From: Primula veris
Lineage: Eukaryota; Streptophyta; Magnoliopsida; Ericales; Primulaceae
NCBI GenBank assembly: GCA_963682055.1
Contig: OY821741.1
Coordinates: forward strand, 11,319,697-11,383,696
Reading direction: 5' to 3'
DNA: 64,000 nucleotides
Below are positions 60,331 through 64,000 of this stretch, piece after piece. Each line of letters starts with the position of its first letter. Within the stretch, counting starts at the first letter, position 1. A model generated the notes under the pieces. The model saw only the letters and a program-made list of their open reading frames with translations. It was not told where the DNA came from and made no database searches. A program made the translations under genes and the position numbers.

Positions 60331-62430
60331 TTTTTATAAATATTTGTTTCAATACATCGTAATCCCTCCTCACATAAACTAATAGTATAGATATACATAG
60401 ATACATATCAATTTTGTATCTATATCTCTACTGATCTGTACTAACAGGTTTGGTATATTATCAGTTAGCACCCTCTTATTTCATTTTTGATCAATTAGGT
60501 CCCGCAAATTGTAAATAATTACATATTACAATGTTTTTATTCCTCCATTTCCCGTTCTCTCTCTCTCTCTATTACCTGTGTTTGTATATTTATAGGGCGC
60601 GTTTGGCTTTGATATTTTTGTTGTTGTTATCTAAGAGCATTCTCATCTGTACGTATAAATCTTCTATATAAATATAAGCTTATATAGCTTTATAAGCCAA
60701 TAATTCTATAAGTTGCACATCAGTTCATATATAAACTCATATATATTTAAATAAAATAATACTATTTTTATAATTACTTTTTTATTTTATTTTCAGTATC
60801 TTTCCATTTCCATGGATCTGTATGCATATGAATATTTTAACTCAATCTTACAACCACATCTTCAATTTTTGGGCCTCTACTTATCGCTTTAATCCGAAAC
60901 ATACATCAATGAAAGATAATTTATTTGTATTGTATGCAAAGAAAGCTTTTATTAGTATGAGAATCGATGATTAAATTAAGGCTAGGATAAAAATGGAGGT
61001 GAAGATAGTTTTGCTACAGATTTATATGCAAGATTGGCATAGGAACAAGGAAATAGAAATACCGAATCAGGTTAGTAATTTACTAAAACAAATTGTTTAT
61101 TAAACATGAGTGTTAAAATCCCCCAAATCAGATATTGTGTGAAATTATAGAGAGAGAAATAAAACAGACCAATAAGAAAGAAGACAGATATATAGGGTTT
61201 TGTTTACTAGTGGGTCCCATTTAGAAATTTTACAAAACCTCTCTCAATGTAGAGAGGAATGATATAATTCCAAAAATATTTTAGCTTATATGGTACCTTA
61301 ACAAAACTGATGAGTAGCAAAAAGAAAAAAAGATATATAACTTTGTACATAAATAGGTATTGTTGAGAATGCTCTAAAAGCTTCTTTTAAAAAAGCAATG
61401 AAAAAAACTGGCTTAAAAGAAACTGCTTAGCTTTTTTACTTTTATAAGGGGCTAATGTAAATATACAAAATTGCTTAATTAGAAAATTTCTACTGTACAT
61501 CTGTCTTTGTATTTCTATCACAAATTCTCTATTTTTGGTACTTTAGTTTGTAGTCTGTGCTAATGAAGTTTGATATATTATCAGTTATTACCCCACTTAT
61601 TTCATTCCCATCGATCAGGTACCTCAAATTGTACAGAATTAGTATCCGTTTGGTGTATTATGAAAGACAGGGTATATATATAGGGTGTGTTTTGCTTTTG
61701 TTTTTTGTCAACAAAGCTGCTTTCAAAAAATATATGGCTTAAAAGAAGCTGTTTAGCTTTTTTACTTATAAGTGGCTTATAACTTTTTTTTTTGATAAGT
61801 CATTTTTTACTTATAAATGTACAAAATTACTTAATTCTTAAAATTAGTACTTATATGTATATATCCATCATTGTATTTCTACCTCTAGTTCTCTGTTTTT
61901 GGTACTTTAGTTTGTAGTCTCTGTGTTTATCAGTTTGCAAAAAACAGTAAAAGGTGTTAAGTAACAAAAAGTTAGTTTCTATTTTGGAAAAAGTGTCCCA
62001 ATAACTCAAGACAACCAAAAAATGAATATTGTCCCGATAAATTAGGACGGAGAGAGTATAATTAATTGGGTCATTAAAAATATAAAGCGCATTTAATGAT
62101 ACTATTTAATATTAGAGTAACTAATATATTATTGCATTTAATGATCCTATTTACAACTCCTCTATATATTTTTTGAATTTAGGGTAGCATATTAAAATTA
62201 TCGAAATGAAAAATTTCAAAACAAAATCATCTAATTTAATGTTTTTATTATATAATTAACTTTCATTTCGATAATTTTGATATAAGTTATTAGGTATTCA
62301 AAATTGCACGTAGTTTCGTAACGTAAAACTAACTATGAATGGAACTCACTTGTTTCATTTAAGATCGATTAAATATGTGAAATTGTAAATAAATAGTGTA
62401 AAAGCCGGGCATAATAGTAATTACACAACT
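60331..62430. other. Intergenic DNA with transposon fragments
   Basis: No gene seen. A stretch ending GGACGGAGAGAGTA at about 62046-62059 looks like a Stowaway-type terminus. 62160-62330 is a relative of the 7449-7632 family (GATAATTTTGATATAAGTTA, GCACGTAGTTTCGTAACG). Two related AT-rich segments (about 61380-61560 and 61690-61920) share TTGTATTTCTA and GGTACTTTAGTTTGTAGTCT. Confidence 0.5.
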
Positions 62431-62432
62431 TA

Positions 62433-62441
62433 TTTCCCGCC
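62433..62441 (+). promoter_or_regulatory. E2F site in the primase promoter
   Basis: TTTCCCGCC fits the E2F consensus TTTSSCGC exactly. It lies 14 bases upstream of a TATAAAA and about 105 bases upstream of the ATG. E2F factors drive S-phase genes in plants, and primase is one, so position and gene identity support each other. A weaker CTCCCGCC occurs at about 62469-62476. Confidence 0.65.
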
Positions 62442-62454
62442 AATTCTCCCCACA

Positions 62455-62461
62455 TATAAAA
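62455..62461 (+). promoter_or_regulatory. TATA box of the primase gene
   Basis: TATAAAA at 62455-62461, about 85 bases before the start codon, followed by a (GA)n leader (62519-62545). A short leader of about 55 nt would result. Confidence 0.55.
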
Positions 62462-62545
62462 CCCTTGCTCCCGCCTTATATGTATCTATAGATATAGATA
62501 GATACAACTCTTAAGATTAGAGAGAGAGAGAGAGAGAAAGAGAGA

Positions 62546-62681
62546 ATGGAGGTAATACGGCGACAGAGAAAAGCCCCACTATCATCATCATCAACTTCCT
62601 CTCTCCCTCTCTACCTTTCTCCCCCTCTACTCGAAGTCCGTCTCGATGACTTCGAACGTTACGCCATCGATCGCCTCCGTG
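62546..62681 (+). CDS. PRIM2: DNA primase large subunit, first exon (gene runs off the window)
   Basis: The large primase subunit works with the small subunit in the DNA polymerase alpha-primase complex to lay RNA primers for nuclear DNA replication. The exon encodes 45 complete codons: MEVIRRQRKA..., then a Ser-rich stretch, then LPLYLSPPLLEVRLDDFERY and AIDRLR. This resembles the N-terminus of plant primase large subunits (LPLYRSAPPLEVRLEEFEL-type, recalled). It ends at a GT donor (62682) with one base of the next codon. The continuation should begin with a valine codon but was not found by 64000, so intron 1 exceeds 1.3 kb or the assignment is wrong. The iron-sulphur domain lies outside the window. 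Confidence 0.7.
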
Positions 62682-64000
62682 GTATCCCTCCCAATCCCCC
62701 CCTCTCTCTCTCTCTTTATATATATACACACATCTTTGTATCTGTATCATTTTCGATCACGTGTTTCATTTTCGATCAATTAGGTACCTGAAATTGTAAA
62801 TAATTACTCTTTTGTGTTCCTACTAATTTCATTGTATTGGACGAAAGTACATGCAATTCTGACTGGCACCAACTTTTACCAATATTGCCCCCACAAAAAA
62901 AACTTCCAAAAGTGAATCACTTAGTTTAACATTTTTTTTTTATGTTAAGTTGTCGAATTATTGTGTGTAATAATTACTGTAATCCTACTTTCAATTTCTA
63001 ACATTTGGTACTCGAATTTGTGAATTGTAATGGGGTTTGGTCTACGTATCGTCGTTACAAAATCTAGGGTTTACAGTAACTCAAGATTGAGTTTTGGTCA
63101 ATAGTTTCAATAGAGATTGTATCGAGATTTGATAAATTAGTCGATGATAGGAAAAACTGGGGTTTAAGCTGAGATTTTATAATTCAATCATATAGTTTTT
63201 GTGTGTGAGATTTATGCAATTAGGCTTAACAGTTCTGTATATTATGGGTTTTCGAATGAGAGGAGCTAAACTTCACTTGAATATTGTTTTGTTGTCATGC
63301 AGAGGGTCAAAAGGCTGTAATCTGCAAATTTTGGCTAAAACGTTTTGAAAAAAAATGTTGTTTTTATCTTATTTTTTTAATATGCTGGGGATTATATATA
63401 GCCTTCTCCTATCTACTAGTTTATCCAACGTTACTGTACTTATTTCTTACATGTGCCTGGAGCTGCTTACTGTAATTTTATTAATTGTTGACAAAACCGA
63501 GGCTTACTGAAATACTTGTAGCTTAAGCTCCTTAGTCTAGTGAATCTTAACTTTTAGTTGACAATGTAATTACTGTTTCAGCTTTTAATCTGATCAACTA
63601 AACGCAGTCTACTTTTAAGTAAACAAACTGAGTTTCAGCTGCAAGACTGCAACAAACAAGGCGCATAAAATAACCTTTTTGAAACATTATGTTTAGCTTT
63701 TGTTTTTCTCTCCTTTGCTCTATCTTTAACGTTTGGTACTCCAGTTTTGTAAATATTTGGTGTATTTATCGTTAATAGAAAAACTAGGGTGATAAATTAG
63801 TGCATATTAAAGTTTAATAGTTTCGTAAATATTGTGTGTAAATACCTGTGTTTCTTACATGTGACTGAGTTTACTCGCTGCAATTTGCTAATTGTGAACA
63901 AGTCTGGGGATTACTTCTATGGTTGAAACTTGGCTCTTGTGTAAAGCCATTTTGTATCTTTAGCCTATTAATTTGTGATTCATAATAAGTTTTGTTGTTT
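62682..64000 (+). other. Presumed intron 1 of the primase gene
   Basis: AT-rich with no recognisable exon. About 63540-63665 contains phrases of the GTTTGGTTGCA MITE family (TTAAGTAAACAAACTGAG, GCAACAAACAAGGCGC). A CAG at about 63302 opens a short frame without family similarity. Confidence 0.5.

Noticed and set aside
63284..63475. Frame after a CAG at 63302 as primase exon 2
   Set aside because: Its translation does not continue the expected RLRVLKG-type text and soon becomes T-rich, so it looks like intron.

Overview
The window is nuclear DNA from a dicot flowering plant. It is AT-rich, has spliced genes with plant-type introns, and carries Ty3/gypsy and Ty1/copia retrotransposons, Helitron ends and many short MITEs. 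The species cannot be named from the sequence. All exon structures were assembled by hand from splice sites, reading frame and family similarity, with no transcript evidence.

Layout. Positions 1-7282 hold most of a Ty3/gypsy retrotransposon of the Tat type (second RNase H domain present) on the minus strand. It has a complete 5' LTR, a primer binding site, one long gag-pol frame broken by three stop codons, and a 48/38-bp tandem repeat in its 3' part; the 3' LTR lies off the left edge. Positions 7283-15143 are AT-rich intergenic DNA with MITEs, a likely Helitron end, an hAT-like element and a decayed coding remnant. Five host genes follow: an ACT-repeat protein of the ACR4 type (15144-18921, minus, 7 exons, first intron GC-AG); plastidic glucose-6-phosphate dehydrogenase (23464-32748, minus, 10 exons); a two-domain heavy-metal-associated isoprenylated protein, HIPP (35803-38708, minus, 5 exons, CSIM C-terminus); the shoot gravitropism gene LAZY1 (46273-52007, plus, 6 exons, 6-nt first exon); and the first exon of the DNA primase large subunit (62546-62681, plus), which runs off the right edge. 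A Ty1/copia element with target-site duplication (53819-60330) lies between LAZY1 and the primase gene, and a solo LTR with target-site duplication sits in LAZY1 intron 3.

The genes do not form a pathway; they are ordinary neighbours. ACR4-type proteins are thought to sense amino acids, plastid G6PDH supplies NADPH, HIPPs bind metal ions at membranes, LAZY1 steers auxin-dependent gravitropism, and primase starts DNA replication. The most notable signals are the insertion in LAZY1, a copia element whose LTRs look young but whose inside is wrecked, a family of about ten MITEs mostly in introns and beside genes, a non-canonical ACR4 intron, and a near-perfect E2F site upstream of the primase gene. 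I saw no tRNA, rRNA or CRISPR array, and no clearly new molecular system.
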